Source: Saccharothrix sp. S26 (GTDB lineage Bacteria; Actinomycetota; Actinomycetes; Mycobacteriales; Pseudonocardiaceae). From it: a DNA stretch of 64,000 bases. Location of the stretch: positions 62,001 through 126,000 of the forward strand of contig NZ_JAJUWT010000012.1 of assembly GCF_021390395.1 (NCBI RefSeq), read 5' to 3'. The position numbers and the translations under genes were made by a program. Under the pieces are notes generated by a model. The model did no database searches, had not been told where the DNA came from, and was given only the letters and a program-made list of their open reading frames with translations. Shown here in pieces: positions 35,459 to 45,980 of the stretch. Within the stretch, counting starts at the first letter, position 1. Each line of letters begins with the position of its first letter.

Positions 35459-38400
35459 CGCGGACACCTCCCGCCTGGAGGACGGCGCGCAGCAGGTCGG
35501 CGTTGCGGGTCAGGTGCTCCCCGTCCAGCATCTCCGCGTGCACGCCGGACCCGGCCAGCACGGTGGTGCCCGAACCGGACGCGCCGTGCCACGTGCCGTG
35601 CGCGGACGCGGCGTAGAACTCGACCTTCTGCTCGTCGGAGATCACCGTGACCGGCCCGGACACCGTGCCCAGGTTCGGCGTGGCGCTGGAGTAGTGCAGG
35701 TACTCGCGCGCCTGCCGCATGGTCTCCTCCGCCACGGTGGCCGAGCCGGTGTGCCGGGCCAGGTGCTCGGACAGCTCGTGCTCGAACTCCGCCACGTGCT
35801 CCTCGGCCAGGGTGAACCGCTCCGGGATCCGGTAGGAGTCCATGATCACCACGTGCGCCGCCACGTGCCCGCGCCGTTCCAGCTCCTTGGCCACCTCGAA
35901 GGCGAGGTTGCCGCCGAGCGAGTAGCCGAACAGCTGGTAGGGCCCCTGTGGCTGCAACGACTCCACGAGGTCGGCGTACTCGGTCACCTTGCCGTCGCCG
36001 GGGACGTAGTTGAACGCGGCGAGCCGGTGCTCGCCCAGGTGCGCGGCCAGCAGCCGGTAGACCAGGCCGTGCCCGCCCGCCGGCGGGAAGCAGAACAGCG
36101 TCGGCTCCCGGTCGGGGTTGAACACCAGGTACGGCTTCGCGCCGGCGATCTGCCCGGTGACGATGTGCTCGACCGTCTTGGCCATGCCGCGCAGGGTGGT
36201 CACCCGGAACAGCAGGCTCACCGGGATGGTGATGGCGAACTCGGTCTGGAGGTGGTGGATCAGCTCGATCAGCGTGATCGAGCTGCCGCCGGACTCGAAG
36301 AAGTCCTGTTCCAGGCCCACGCGGTCGACCGCCAGCAAGGACTGCCAGTGCTTGGCGGTGCGCACCTCGTACAGCGTGACCGGGGGCTCGTAGGCGATGT
36401 CGTCCACCGCGGCGGGCAGCGGCAGCGCGTCCACGTCCACCTTGCCGTTGGAGGTCAACGGCAGTTCCGGCACCGCGACGAGGTGGGCCGGGATCATGAA
36501 CGTGGGCAGGTACTCGCCCAGGTGGGCGCGCAACGCCCGGCTGTCGAGCTCGGTGCCCTCGGTCGGGACGCAGTAGGCGAACAGGGTGTCCTCGCCGCGC
36601 GCGTCGGGGCGCACCAGCACCACCGCCTGCGCCACGCCGGGCCACCGGGTCAGCTGGGCCTCCACCTCGCCGACCTCGACGCGGTGGCCGCGCACCTTCA
36701 CCTGGCCGTCGGCCCGGCCCAGCAGCTCGACCACGCCGTTCGCGGTCCAGCGGGCGAGGTCGCCGGTCCGGTACAGCCGGACCCTCCGCCCGTCCAGGTC
36801 GCGGGTGGCGAAGCGCTGCGCCGTCTGCTCGGGGTCGCCCACGTAGCCCCCGGCGACACCGCCGCCGCCGATCCACAGCTCGCCGACGACGCCCTGCGGC
36901 ACCGGTTCGCCCCGCTCGTCGAGCAGGTACAGCGCCGAGTTGGGCAACGGCCGCCCGATCGGCACCACCCGGCCGGGTTCCAGGTCGTCGACCGGGCCTT
37001 CGAAGAACGCGCTGTCGATGGTGGCCTCGGTGAGGCCGTAGGAGTTGACCACCCGGGTGTCCGGGCCGCACAGGCCCTTGAGCCGCCGGTACTCCTCGAC
37101 CTTCCACACGTCGGAGCCGACGACCAGCAGCCGCATGAAGTCCAGCCGCGCGCCGGTCCGCTCGCAGTGGCCCATCAGGCCGCGCACGATCGCGGGGACG
37201 AACTCGGCGCTGTCCACGCCCTCGGTCACCATCGTGTCGTACAGGCGCGCGGTGTCGAACAGCAGGTCACGCGGGACCAGCACCAGCGTGCCGCCCGAGC
37301 ACAGCGCCCGGACCAGGTCGCCGGTGAACACGTCGAACGCGAAGCCCGCCATCTGCAGGTGCACCCGCGCGTCGGTGTCGAGCCGGTACTCCTGCCGCCA
37401 GGCGGCGAAGGCCGACGCGAGGTTGCGGTGCGTGACGCGGACGGCCTTCGGCGTGCCGGTGGAACCGGAGGTGTAGATGACGTAGGCCGTGCTGTCCGGG
37501 TCGACCGGTTCCAGGTCGTCGTCGCCGGCGGTCGTGCCGGCGGCCAGGTCGGCCACGTCGACGACCGGTGCGGAGAGCCCGGCCAGCCGGTCGCGGGTGC
37601 GCCCGTCGGACACCAGGAAGGCGGTGCCCGCCGTGCGGACCATGTGCTCCAGTCGTTCGGTCGGGTAGTCGGGGTCCAAGGGCAGGTAGGCGCCGCCCGC
37701 CTTGAGCACGGCGAGCAGGGCGACCACCAGGTCGGCCGACTTCTCCAGGCACAGGGCCACCACCGCGCCGTCCCGCACGCCCCGCGCGCGCAGCACGTGG
37801 GCCATGCTCGTGGCCCGCCGTTCCAGGTCGGCGTAGGTGAGCCGGTCGGCCCCCGAGTCGGCGGGCGTCACGACGGCGACGGCGTCCGGGGTGGCCGCCG
37901 CGGCCTCGGCGACCAGCGTCGTCACCGGCACGTCCGCGGGCGCGGTGCGGGCCGCCCCGCTCCACTCGTCCAGGATCGCGGCGCGCTCGGCCGGCCGGAG
38001 CAGGGCGAGCTCACCGGTGGACGTGTCGGGGGACGCGCCAGTGAGGCTGTCGAGCAGGGTCACGTAGTGGCCGGCCATCCGGCTGACCGTCTCGGCGAAG
38101 AACAGGTCGGTGTTGTACTTGAACGCGCAGTGGAACCGCTGGTCCGCCTCGTCCTCGTAGACCGAGAGCGTGAGGTCGAACTGGCCCTCCTCCTCGGGCA
38201 GCTCGATGTACTCCAGGCGGTAGCCGTACTTCTCGGTGGACACCTTGTGCGCCAGCAGGATGAACATCGCCTGGAACACCGCCGACCGGCTCGGGTCGTG
38301 GCGCAGGCCCAGCTCCTCCACCAGCAGCACGAACGGGTACTCCTGGTTGTCCAGTCCGTTGAGGACGGTCGAGCGGACCTGGGCGAGCAGGCTGCCGACG

Positions 38401-41400
38401 TCCGGTGCGGCCGACAGGTCCGCCCGCAGCGGCAGGGGGTTGACGAAGTAGCCGTAGACCGAGGCGAAGTCCTCCTCGGTGCGGCCGGTCACCGGGCTGC
38501 CGACGATGATGTCGTCCTGCCCGGAGTAGCGGCTCAGCAGCAGGTAGTAGGCGGCCAGCAGCACCACGAACACGGTGACGTCGTGCTCGCGGGCCAACCG
38601 GTGCACGCGGGCGCTGAGGTCGGTGTCCAGGACGAAGAACTCCGACGCGCCGTTGTCGGTCTGCACGACCGGCCGCGGCTTGTCGGTCGGCAGGTTCAGC
38701 ACCGGCGTGCGCTCGGGCAGGTGCCCGCGCCAGTACTCCAGCATCCGGCCGGCGTCGGGACTGGCCAGGAACCTGTTCTGCCAGTTGAGGAAGTCCAGGT
38801 ACTGCGCGGTCGGCTCGGGCAGCCGCACCGCCTCACCGCGACGGAGTCCCTCGTAGACCGACAGCAGCTCCTCGATGAACGTGAACGTGGAGATGGCGTC
38901 GGAGATGATGTGGTGCACCGCCTTCATGATCACCCAGCGGTCGGGGCCGCGGCGGAAGAGCCGGAAGCGCACGAGCGGGTCGTGCTCCAGGTCGTACGGC
39001 TCGCGGTACTCGGCGATGATCATCCGGTAGATCTCGTCCCAGTCGCGGTCCGCCACGTCGAACAGGGCGACGTCGGCCTCCGCGGACGCCGAGATCTGCT
39101 GGATCGCCTGTCCCTTCTCCATGGTGAAGTTCGCGCGCAGCAACGGGTGGCGGGCGATGAGCGTGCGCACCGCGTCGAACATCAGCTCCGGGTCCAGCTC
39201 GGCGGCCACCTCGACCGCGCCGCCGATGTTGTAGGCGAAGCCGTCGGGGTTGAGCTGCTTGAGGAACCACAGGGCCTTCTGGTTCTGCGTCAACGGGAAC
39301 CGGTGGGCGTCGGTGAACACCTCCACCGCGGTCTCGTCCTGGTCACCGGTGGCGGCGTGCGCGATCAGGCCCGCGTGCACCTGCTCGACCAGCTCGGCCA
39401 CCGGCGTGCCGCTGAGCAGGGCGACCACCGGCAGGCTGACCTTCAGCTCGGTGGTGATCCTGGCCCGCAGCTCCATCGCCAGCAGGGAGTCCAGGCCGGC
39501 CGCGGTGAGCCCGGAGGACGGCTCGACCTGCTCGGCGGGCACCCTCAGCACGCCCGCCACGATGTCGGTGAACCGCTCGGCCACCAGTTCCCGCCGGGTT
39601 GCGGCGTCAGCGGCGCGGAAGGTGTCCAGGAAGCTGCCGGACTCGGCCGGTGCGGAGTCCGCCGCGGCGGCGGCGAGCGCGCTGACCAGCGGCGGCGTCG
39701 TGCCGTACCAGGACAGGAACACCGACCAGTCGGCGACCGTGGCCACCAGCAGCTGGGGCTCGTCCTGGCCGATCACCCGCTCCAGCGCGGCCATGCCGGC
39801 TTCCGGTGACAGCGAGGTCATCCCCCGGCTGACCCGGTAGTGCTCCACCAGGCCCAGCTCCTCGATCATGCCGGTGGCCCACGGCCCCCAGTCGATGCTG
39901 AGCGCGGGCAGGCCGCGGGCCCGGCGGTGGTGCGCCAGCGCGTCCAGGAAGGCGTTGCCGGCGGCGTAGTTGGTCTGCCCGGCGGTGGACAGCAGCGACG
40001 CGATCGAGGCGAACAGCACGAAGTGGTCGAGCGGCTCGTCGCGCAGGTGGTGGTGCAGCAGGTAGGCGCCGACGACCTTGGGGTCGTGCACGGCGTCGAA
40101 GCCCGTGCGGTCCATCGCCGGGACGAGGGTGTCCCGGACGTGGCCCGCGAGGTGGAACACGCCCCGGATCGGTTGGGCGTGCTCACGGCGGTAGTCCGCC
40201 AACCACGTGACCAGCGACCGCTCGTCGGTGATGTCCACCGGGGCGAGGATCACCTGCGCGCCCAGGGCTTCCAGGTCGCGGACGAACCGCACCGACCGGC
40301 CGACCGGGGTGTCGCGGTCGATCATGCTCCACCAGGCCCGCTCGGGCAGCCTGGTGCGGCCGACCAGGATCAGCCGGCGCGCCCCCCGGGCGGCCAGCGT
40401 GCGGCAGAGCAGTTGGCCGAGCGCGCCGAACGCGCCGGTGACCAGGTAGCTGCCGTCCGGGCGCAGGCTCAGCGGCAGGGGCTGGGTCAGCTCGGGCGCG
40501 GCCGGGAGCAGCCTGCTGGTGTGCCGGTCCGCGCCGCGCAGGGCGACCTCGTCGACCACGCCGACGCCCTCGACCTCCGCGTCGAACGGCGCCAGCACCT
40601 CGCGCAGCAGCGCGTCGACCTCGGCGCGGCGGGCCTCCGGTCCGACCGGTCCGGTGGGGTCCAGGTCGATCAGCTTGCCCCGGTGGGCGGTCAGCTCCTG
40701 GTGCCACAGCACCCGGCCGATCCCCCACGCCCGTGCGCCCAGGGGCCGCACCAGGTCCTGTTCCGCCACGGCCTGCGCGCCCCGGGTGACCACGTGCACC
40801 CGGCCGGTCAGCTCACCGGCCAGCAGCGCCTGCGCGAGGACGACCAGCGAGTACGCGCCTTGACCGGTGGCGCGGTCGAGGTCGGCGCGGGTCAGGCCGT
40901 CCAGGTCCGGCTGGTCCAGGTTCCACAGGTGCACCACGCCCTCGAACCGCGTGCCGTGCTCCTCGGCGAGGTCCGCGGCCAGCCGGGAGAGGTCGCCGAG
41001 CTCCCCGGCGGTGACCGTCGACTCCCACCGGCCGCGCCGGTAGCCGAGCCCGGGCCGCACGAGGTGGCAGTGCCTGCCGGTGGCGCGCAACGCCGCCGCG
41101 AGCTCGTCCGCGACGCCGCCCGAGTCGGCCAGCAGCAGCCAGCGGCCCTCGGCGTGCTCGGGTTCGGGCGCGGGCGGGCACACCGGCCAGGCGACCTTGG
41201 CCAGCCAGCTGTCGACGGTGGCCCGGCCGACCGCCGTGGCGGCCTTCTCCACGTCGGCGGCGCGGAACCCGCGCACGTCACCGAGCGGGGTGCCGTCGGC
41301 CGCGTAGACCCGGATGTCGCCGACCAGGTCGCCGCCGTCGCGGTCGGTGATCACGGCGTGCGCCCACAGCTCCTGGTCGCCCACCGGGTCGAGCCGGACC

Positions 41401-44400
41401 TCCTCGATCGACAGCGGCAGCCGGATGCCCGTGCCCGGCGCGGGCGGCGCGGCCAGCAACGGCGTGAGCAGGGTCTGGAAGCACGAGTCGAGCAGCACCG
41501 GGTGCACGTGGTGCCCGGAGGCGTCGATGCCCGCGGTGGGTCGGATGCGGGCCAGCGCCTCGCCCTCGGACACCCACACCTCGGCGATGCCCTGGAACGC
41601 CGGGCCGTAGTGGTAGCCCAACCCGGCCAGCTCGGTGTAGCAGTCGGGGCCCGCGACGAGCCGTTCGGCCCGGCCGCGGACGGCGTCGAGGTCCAGTGGG
41701 GCCACCGGTCCCCCGCGCTGCCCGGCGCGCACCACGCCCGCCGCGTGCACGACGCGCTCCTGCGCGGGATCGGTGACCGAGGCGATGGTGAACCCGGCGT
41801 TCTCACCGGAGAACGACAGCCGCACCGTCCTGGACTCGGTGTCGGACACGAACAACGCCTTGCGCAGTTCGAGGTCGGCGATCGCGGCCGACGCGCCGCC
41901 GGTCAACGCGCGCACGGCCTGCGCGGCCATCTCCACGTACCCGGCGGCGGGGAACAGGGCGTTGCCCTCGATGCGGTGGTCGTCGAGGTACGGCAGGTCC
42001 TCGACGTCGATCCGGGCCTCCCAGGTGGGCTCGGCGCCCGCGACGCGGCGACCGAGCAGCGGGTGGTCGCGGTGGCCGAGGCGGATCTGCTCGACCGACG
42101 CGGGCTCCACCCAGTACCGGTCGCGCCGCCACGGGTAGCGCGGCAACGGCACCGGCGACCCGGCGGGCTGGAGCACCGCCCAGTCCAGCGGGACGCCGAG
42201 GGTGTGCAGCTCGGCCACGGAGCGGTTCAGCCGGGCGGGCTCGTCCTCCATGCGGCGGATCGACGGCACGGCACGGCCCTCGATGCCGTGCGCGGCCAGG
42301 CACTCGGCGATGGAGTGCGCGAGCACCGGGTGCGGGCCGATCTCCAGGAACAACCGGTGGCCGTCGACGGCGATGGCGTCCACGGCGGCCCGGAAGCGCA
42401 CGCGGTCGCGCACGTTGTCCCACCAGTACCCGCCGTCCAGCTCCGGGCCGCGGGCGCGGCCCTCCCGCCCGGTGAGGTACAGCGGCACGGTCGCCGGTTC
42501 GGGGCGCAGCCCGGACAGGGCGGTGACCAGCTCGTCCTTGATCGCCTCCATGCGGGCGCTGTGGTAGGGCACCCGGACGGCGAGGAACTTCGCGAACACG
42601 CCGGCCGCGGTCAGCGCGTCGCGCACCTCGCCGAGGGCGTCCTCGTCACCGGCCAGCGTCACCGACGTCGGTGAGTTGACCGCGGCGACGGACACGCGGT
42701 CGCCGTAGGGCCGCACGTGGGCGCTCGCCTCGTCCTCGGTCAGGCCGACGGCGAGCATCGTGCCGGTGCCGACCAGCTTCTGCTGGAGCCGGCTGCGTTG
42801 CAGGACCACGTCGACCGCGTCGGCCAGCGAGTACACGCCCGCCTCGTAGAACGCGGCGATCTCACCGGTGCTGTGCCCGACGATGGCGGCCGGGCGCACG
42901 CCCCGCGCGCGCCACACGGCCGCCAGGGCGATCTGGACCGCGAAGTTGGCGGGCTGGGCGAGCCAGGTCTCCGCCATCGCCGAGTCGGCCTCGTCGGCGG
43001 CCATCTGCTCGATCAGCGACCACCCGGCCTGCTTGCGGATCTCCGCGTCGACCTGTTCGACCACCGCGCGGTACACCGGGTCGGCGGCCATCATGCCGCG
43101 CCCCATGCCCCACCACTGCGGGCCCATGCCGGTGAACACCCACACCGGGTCGCGCGGTTCGGCGGGCGCCTGGTTCTCGACCACGTCGGGGTGCGCTTCG
43201 CCCCGCTCGCGGGCGGCCAGCGCCGCGTCCAGGTCGTCGGCGGTGGAGTAGGCGATCGCCAACCGGTGCTCGTGGTGCTGGCGACGGTGCGCCAGGGTGT
43301 GCGCGACGTCGGTGACCGACGCGCCCGCGGCCAGCTCACGGCGGATGCCCGCGGCCAGCTCGCCCAGCGCGCCGGGGTCGCGGGCGGACAGCGGCAGCAC
43401 GGTCCGCGCCGGGGTCGCGGCGGGGTCGACCTGGGAGCGCGACGCGCGCGGCGGCGCCTCTTCGAGCAGGACGTGGGCGTTGGTGCCGCCGAAGCCGAAG
43501 GAGTTCACGCCCGCGAGGGCCGGACCCTCGTGCTCGGGCCACGGCACGACCTCGGTGGGGATCTCGAAGGGCAGCGCGTCCAGGTCGATCTCGGGGTTGA
43601 CCCGGTCGAGGTTGATGTGCGGCGGGATGAGCCGGTGCTTGAGCGCCAGCGTCGTCTTGATCAGGCCCGCGATGCCCGCGGCGGACTCGGTGTGGCCGAT
43701 GTTGGTCTTGACCGAGCCCACGTAGCAGCGGGCTCCCGGGGCGCGTCCCTCGGCCAGCGCACGGCCCAGCGCGTTGGCCTCGATCGGGTCGCCGACCGGG
43801 GTGGACGTGCCGTGCGCCTCCACGTACTGCAGGTCGCCCGGGGTGATGCCCGCCTCCGCGCAGACCCGCTTGATCAGCTGGACCTGGGCGTCGGCGCTGG
43901 GCACGGTGATGCCGTTGGTGCGGCCGTCCTGGTTGACGCCGGTGCCGATGATCACCGCGTGGATCGGGTCGCCGTCGCGCTCGGCGTCGGCGAGGCGCTT
44001 GATGGCGACCATGCCCACGCCCTCGGCGCGCACGTAGCCGTTGGCGGCGGCGTCGAAGGTCCGCGAACGCCCCTGTGGGGACAGGAACCCGCCCTTGGTC
44101 TCGGCGATCGTGTACTGCGGGGTCAGGTGCAGCAGGGTGCCGCCCGCGAGCGCCAGGTCGGTCTCTCCGCGCAGCAGGCTCTGGCAGGCCAGGTGCACCG
44201 CCACCAGCGACGAGCTGCACGCGGTGTCGATGGAGACGCTGGGTCCGCGCAGGTCGAGGCAGTAGGAGATCCGGTTCGACACCATCGTCATCATCGTGCC
44301 GGTGGCGGTGTGCGCGGCCAGCGTCTGGAAGCTCAGGTCGGCGAACTGGAGGATCTTGTAGTCCAGCGTGAACGCGCCGACGTACACGCCGACGTCCGAG

Positions 44401-44777
44401 CCGGCCAGCTCACCAGGCCGTTGCCCGCCGTCCTCCAGCGCCTCCCACGCGACTTCCAGGAGCTTGCGCTGCTGCGGATCCATGTGCTCGGCCTCGCGCG
44501 GGCTGATGCCGAAGAACGCGGGGTCGAACTCGTCGAAGCCGTCGATGTAGCCCCCGCGACCGCCGACCAGCCTGCCCGGCTTCGCCTTGTCGCGGCTGCC
44601 GAGGGTGCCCACGTCGTAGCGGTCCGGCGGCGTGTCGGTGATGCAGTCCTTGCCGTCGAGGAGGTTCTGCCAGAACGTGCGGTGGTCGGACGCGCCGCCG
44701 GGCAGCCGGCAACCGATGCCGATGATCGCCAGCCGGTTGTCCCGAGGTGATGTGCTCGTGGACGTGCTTTTGGGCAT
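35448..44777 (-). CDS. Iterative hybrid PKS-NRPS for a polycyclic tetramate macrolactam (ftdB-like)
   Basis: 3,109 residues. Domain order by position: KS (about 14-440; DTACSSS, EAHGTST, KTNIGH), AT (543-845; GHSTGE), DH (900-1,180; HRIEGNALFP and DSCFQ), KR (1,390-1,680; catalytic QTNYAAGN), ACP (1,730-1,800; GLDSLLAMEL), C (1,825-2,260; HHIISDA), A (2,272-2,782; YTSGSTGTPK), PCP (2,792-2,875; GGSSITL), TE (2,892-3,105; GYSLGG). No ER. This exact order is the hallmark of tetramate macrolactam synthases, which build two polyene chains iteratively, attach both to L-ornithine, and release the tetramic acid. By manual alignment the A-domain pocket reads D-V-G-E-L-V-S-I, ornithine-like. The AT has an unusual VPYHS in place of HAFH/YASH. 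Confidence 0.93.
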   Translation of the reverse strand: MPKSTSTSTSPRDNRLAIIGIGCRLPGGASDHRTFWQNLLDGKDCITDTPPDRYDVGTLGSRDKAKPGRLVGGRGGYIDGFDEFDPAFFGISPREAEHMDPQQRKLLEVAWEALEDGGQRPGELAGSDVGVYVGAFTLDYKILQFADLSFQTLAAHTATGTMMTMVSNRISYCLDLRGPSVSIDTACSSSLVAVHLACQSLLRGETDLALAGGTLLHLTPQYTIAETKGGFLSPQGRSRTFDAAANGYVRAEGVGMVAIKRLADAERDGDPIHAVIIGTGVNQDGRTNGITVPSADAQVQLIKRVCAEAGITPGDLQYVEAHGTSTPVGDPIEANALGRALAEGRAPGARCYVGSVKTNIGHTESAAGIAGLIKTTLALKHRLIPPHINLDRVNPEIDLDALPFEIPTEVVPWPEHEGPALAGVNSFGFGGTNAHVLLEEAPPRASRSQVDPAATPARTVLPLSARDPGALGELAAGIRRELAAGASVTDVAHTLAHRRQHHEHRLAIAYSTADDLDAALAARERGEAHPDVVENQAPAEPRDPVWVFTGMGPQWWGMGRGMMAADPVYRAVVEQVDAEIRKQAGWSLIEQMAADEADSAMAETWLAQPANFAVQIALAAVWRARGVRPAAIVGHSTGEIAAFYEAGVYSLADAVDVVLQRSRLQQKLVGTGTMLAVGLTEDEASAHVRPYGDRVSVAAVNSPTSVTLAGDEDALGEVRDALTAAGVFAKFLAVRVPYHSARMEAIKDELVTALSGLRPEPATVPLYLTGREGRARGPELDGGYWWDNVRDRVRFRAAVDAIAVDGHRLFLEIGPHPVLAHSIAECLAAHGIEGRAVPSIRRMEDEPARLNRSVAELHTLGVPLDWAVLQPAGSPVPLPRYPWRRDRYWVEPASVEQIRLGHRDHPLLGRRVAGAEPTWEARIDVEDLPYLDDHRIEGNALFPAAGYVEMAAQAVRALTGGASAAIADLELRKALFVSDTESRTVRLSFSGENAGFTIASVTDPAQERVVHAAGVVRAGQRGGPVAPLDLDAVRGRAERLVAGPDCYTELAGLGYHYGPAFQGIAEVWVSEGEALARIRPTAGIDASGHHVHPVLLDSCFQTLLTPLLAAPPAPGTGIRLPLSIEEVRLDPVGDQELWAHAVITDRDGGDLVGDIRVYAADGTPLGDVRGFRAADVEKAATAVGRATVDSWLAKVAWPVCPPAPEPEHAEGRWLLLADSGGVADELAAALRATGRHCHLVRPGLGYRRGRWESTVTAGELGDLSRLAADLAEEHGTRFEGVVHLWNLDQPDLDGLTRADLDRATGQGAYSLVVLAQALLAGELTGRVHVVTRGAQAVAEQDLVRPLGARAWGIGRVLWHQELTAHRGKLIDLDPTGPVGPEARRAEVDALLREVLAPFDAEVEGVGVVDEVALRGADRHTSRLLPAAPELTQPLPLSLRPDGSYLVTGAFGALGQLLCRTLAARGARRLILVGRTRLPERAWWSMIDRDTPVGRSVRFVRDLEALGAQVILAPVDITDERSLVTWLADYRREHAQPIRGVFHLAGHVRDTLVPAMDRTGFDAVHDPKVVGAYLLHHHLRDEPLDHFVLFASIASLLSTAGQTNYAAGNAFLDALAHHRRARGLPALSIDWGPWATGMIEELGLVEHYRVSRGMTSLSPEAGMAALERVIGQDEPQLLVATVADWSVFLSWYGTTPPLVSALAAAAADSAPAESGSFLDTFRAADAATRRELVAERFTDIVAGVLRVPAEQVEPSSGLTAAGLDSLLAMELRARITTELKVSLPVVALLSGTPVAELVEQVHAGLIAHAATGDQDETAVEVFTDAHRFPLTQNQKALWFLKQLNPDGFAYNIGGAVEVAAELDPELMFDAVRTLIARHPLLRANFTMEKGQAIQQISASAEADVALFDVADRDWDEIYRMIIAEYREPYDLEHDPLVRFRLFRRGPDRWVIMKAVHHIISDAISTFTFIEELLSVYEGLRRGEAVRLPEPTAQYLDFLNWQNRFLASPDAGRMLEYWRGHLPERTPVLNLPTDKPRPVVQTDNGASEFFVLDTDLSARVHRLAREHDVTVFVVLLAAYYLLLSRYSGQDDIIVGSPVTGRTEEDFASVYGYFVNPLPLRADLSAAPDVGSLLAQVRSTVLNGLDNQEYPFVLLVEELGLRHDPSRSAVFQAMFILLAHKVSTEKYGYRLEYIELPEEEGQFDLTLSVYEDEADQRFHCAFKYNTDLFFAETVSRMAGHYVTLLDSLTGASPDTSTGELALLRPAERAAILDEWSGAARTAPADVPVTTLVAEAAAATPDAVAVVTPADSGADRLTYADLERRATSMAHVLRARGVRDGAVVALCLEKSADLVVALLAVLKAGGAYLPLDPDYPTERLEHMVRTAGTAFLVSDGRTRDRLAGLSAPVVDVADLAAGTTAGDDDLEPVDPDSTAYVIYTSGSTGTPKAVRVTHRNLASAFAAWRQEYRLDTDARVHLQMAGFAFDVFTGDLVRALCSGGTLVLVPRDLLFDTARLYDTMVTEGVDSAEFVPAIVRGLMGHCERTGARLDFMRLLVVGSDVWKVEEYRRLKGLCGPDTRVVNSYGLTEATIDSAFFEGPVDDLEPGRVVPIGRPLPNSALYLLDERGEPVPQGVVGELWIGGGGVAGGYVGDPEQTAQRFATRDLDGRRVRLYRTGDLARWTANGVVELLGRADGQVKVRGHRVEVGEVEAQLTRWPGVAQAVVLVRPDARGEDTLFAYCVPTEGTELDSRALRAHLGEYLPTFMIPAHLVAVPELPLTSNGKVDVDALPLPAAVDDIAYEPPVTLYEVRTAKHWQSLLAVDRVGLEQDFFESGGSSITLIELIHHLQTEFAITIPVSLLFRVTTLRGMAKTVEHIVTGQIAGAKPYLVFNPDREPTLFCFPPAGGHGLVYRLLAAHLGEHRLAAFNYVPGDGKVTEYADLVESLQPQGPYQLFGYSLGGNLAFEVAKELERRGHVAAHVVIMDSYRIPERFTLAEEHVAEFEHELSEHLARHTGSATVAEETMRQAREYLHYSSATPNLGTVSGPVTVISDEQKVEFYAASAHGTWHGASGSGTTVLAGSGVHAEMLDGEHLTRNADLLRAVLQAGGVRDVA

Positions 44778-44896
44778 GGATTCGAAATCCTTCGCGAGAG
44801 CAGCGCGAACCGCCGCCGCAGGTGGCGGCGGGCCGCTGGAGAGATCCGGCGTTGGGGCCGGCGCAGGGAGGTGGTGGTGCGGGGGTCGGGTGGGGG

Positions 44897-45844
44897 TCAG
44901 GGTCGGGTCCCGCCGCCGGGCTCCTCGACGCGCCGCCTCGGGCGGATCGGGTGCAGGAGGCTCGCGACGAGGGACTCGGTGCGGGGGAACGACATCGGGT
45001 CGAACAGGCCGATCGCCCGGGGAGTGCGTCCGGGCACCCAGGTGTAGCTGCGGAAGAGGTGGTCCCAGATGGCCAGGTCGGAGCCGTAGTGGCCGGCTTC
45101 CTCGGGGTTGTTGCTGTGGTGCAGCCGGTGCTGTTCGGGACTGGCCAGGACGTGGTTGAAGCGGCCGAGCCGCACGTCCACGTTCGCGTGCGTGAAGTAA
45201 CCCTGGGCGGTCACGAACATGCCCACGACGAGGACCGAGTCGGCGGAGAATCCGGCCAGGGCGAGCGAGAGCTGGACCACGCCTTGGGCCAGGACGATGT
45301 CAAAGACGTGGTTGACGCCGTTGTTGCCGACGTTCACCTTGGCCGGCACGTGGTGCACGCCGTGGAACCGCCACAGGAAGCGGTTGGTGTGCCCCAACCG
45401 GTGCATGACATAGCTGCCGAGAGAACCGAGCAGCAGTGCGGCGGGAATTTCTGCCCAAACGGGCAACGACGGGTCGAGGGGCGCGACCACGCCCACCACG
45501 AGGGTGACCACGAATTGGGCGACGCCCGCGCCGACCGCGGTCAGGATGAAGTAGGCGCCGTACCAGCCCCATTCCCGCGCGGTCGGGTGCCAATCCGGGT
45601 TGAACGGGATGACGCGCTCCAGCACCGTGAAGTAGCCGACCACGCCGAGCAGGAACAGCGGGCTGACCACCGACGGCGGCCAGTCCAGCAGCACCACCGC
45701 CACGCCGGTACCCATTACCAGCAACAACAGGACCGGGTAGGCCACCCGGCGCAGCACCCCGCGGGACACCACCGGCCCGTACGCGTCCGACGGCGAATCG
45801 ACACCCTGCTCGCGCAACAATTTCGCCCGCCTTTCCGGGAGCAC
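44897..45844 (-). CDS. Sterol desaturase / fatty acid hydroxylase family protein (ftdA-like)
   Basis: 315 residues, integral membrane di-iron enzyme. Four or more hydrophobic segments surround three histidine clusters: HRLGH, HGVHH and HRLHH, the metal ligands of this superfamily. In tetramate macrolactam pathways the homologue hydroxylates the tetramate-bearing ornithine-derived carbon (C-3). It is the first gene of the operon, 119 bp before the synthase. GTG 45844 has only a weak GGTGGA site; the frame stays open to 45967, but that extension looks non-coding. The start is therefore uncertain. Confidence 0.88.
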   Translation of the reverse strand: MLPERRAKLLREQGVDSPSDAYGPVVSRGVLRRVAYPVLLLLVMGTGVAVVLLDWPPSVVSPLFLLGVVGYFTVLERVIPFNPDWHPTAREWGWYGAYFILTAVGAGVAQFVVTLVVGVVAPLDPSLPVWAEIPAALLLGSLGSYVMHRLGHTNRFLWRFHGVHHVPAKVNVGNNGVNHVFDIVLAQGVVQLSLALAGFSADSVLVVGMFVTAQGYFTHANVDVRLGRFNHVLASPEQHRLHHSNNPEEAGHYGSDLAIWDHLFRSYTWVPGRTPRAIGLFDPMSFPRTESLVASLLHPIRPRRRVEEPGGGTRP

Positions 45845-45980
45845 CGTGAATCCACCCGGCGATTCCGTGTCGAATGATTGCCGCCCAGTCGTCGTTGACC
45901 GTGCGCAAGGGACCGTGGACGGCTCGTGGACAACCGCGCGGAGGACGATGCGGTGCCGTCCCGCCACAAATTACGAGCCC

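Noticed and set aside
35364-39809. 1,481-codon plus-strand frame opposite the PKS-NRPS
   Set aside because: Antisense shadow; the minus-strand frame has clear catalytic motifs in every domain.
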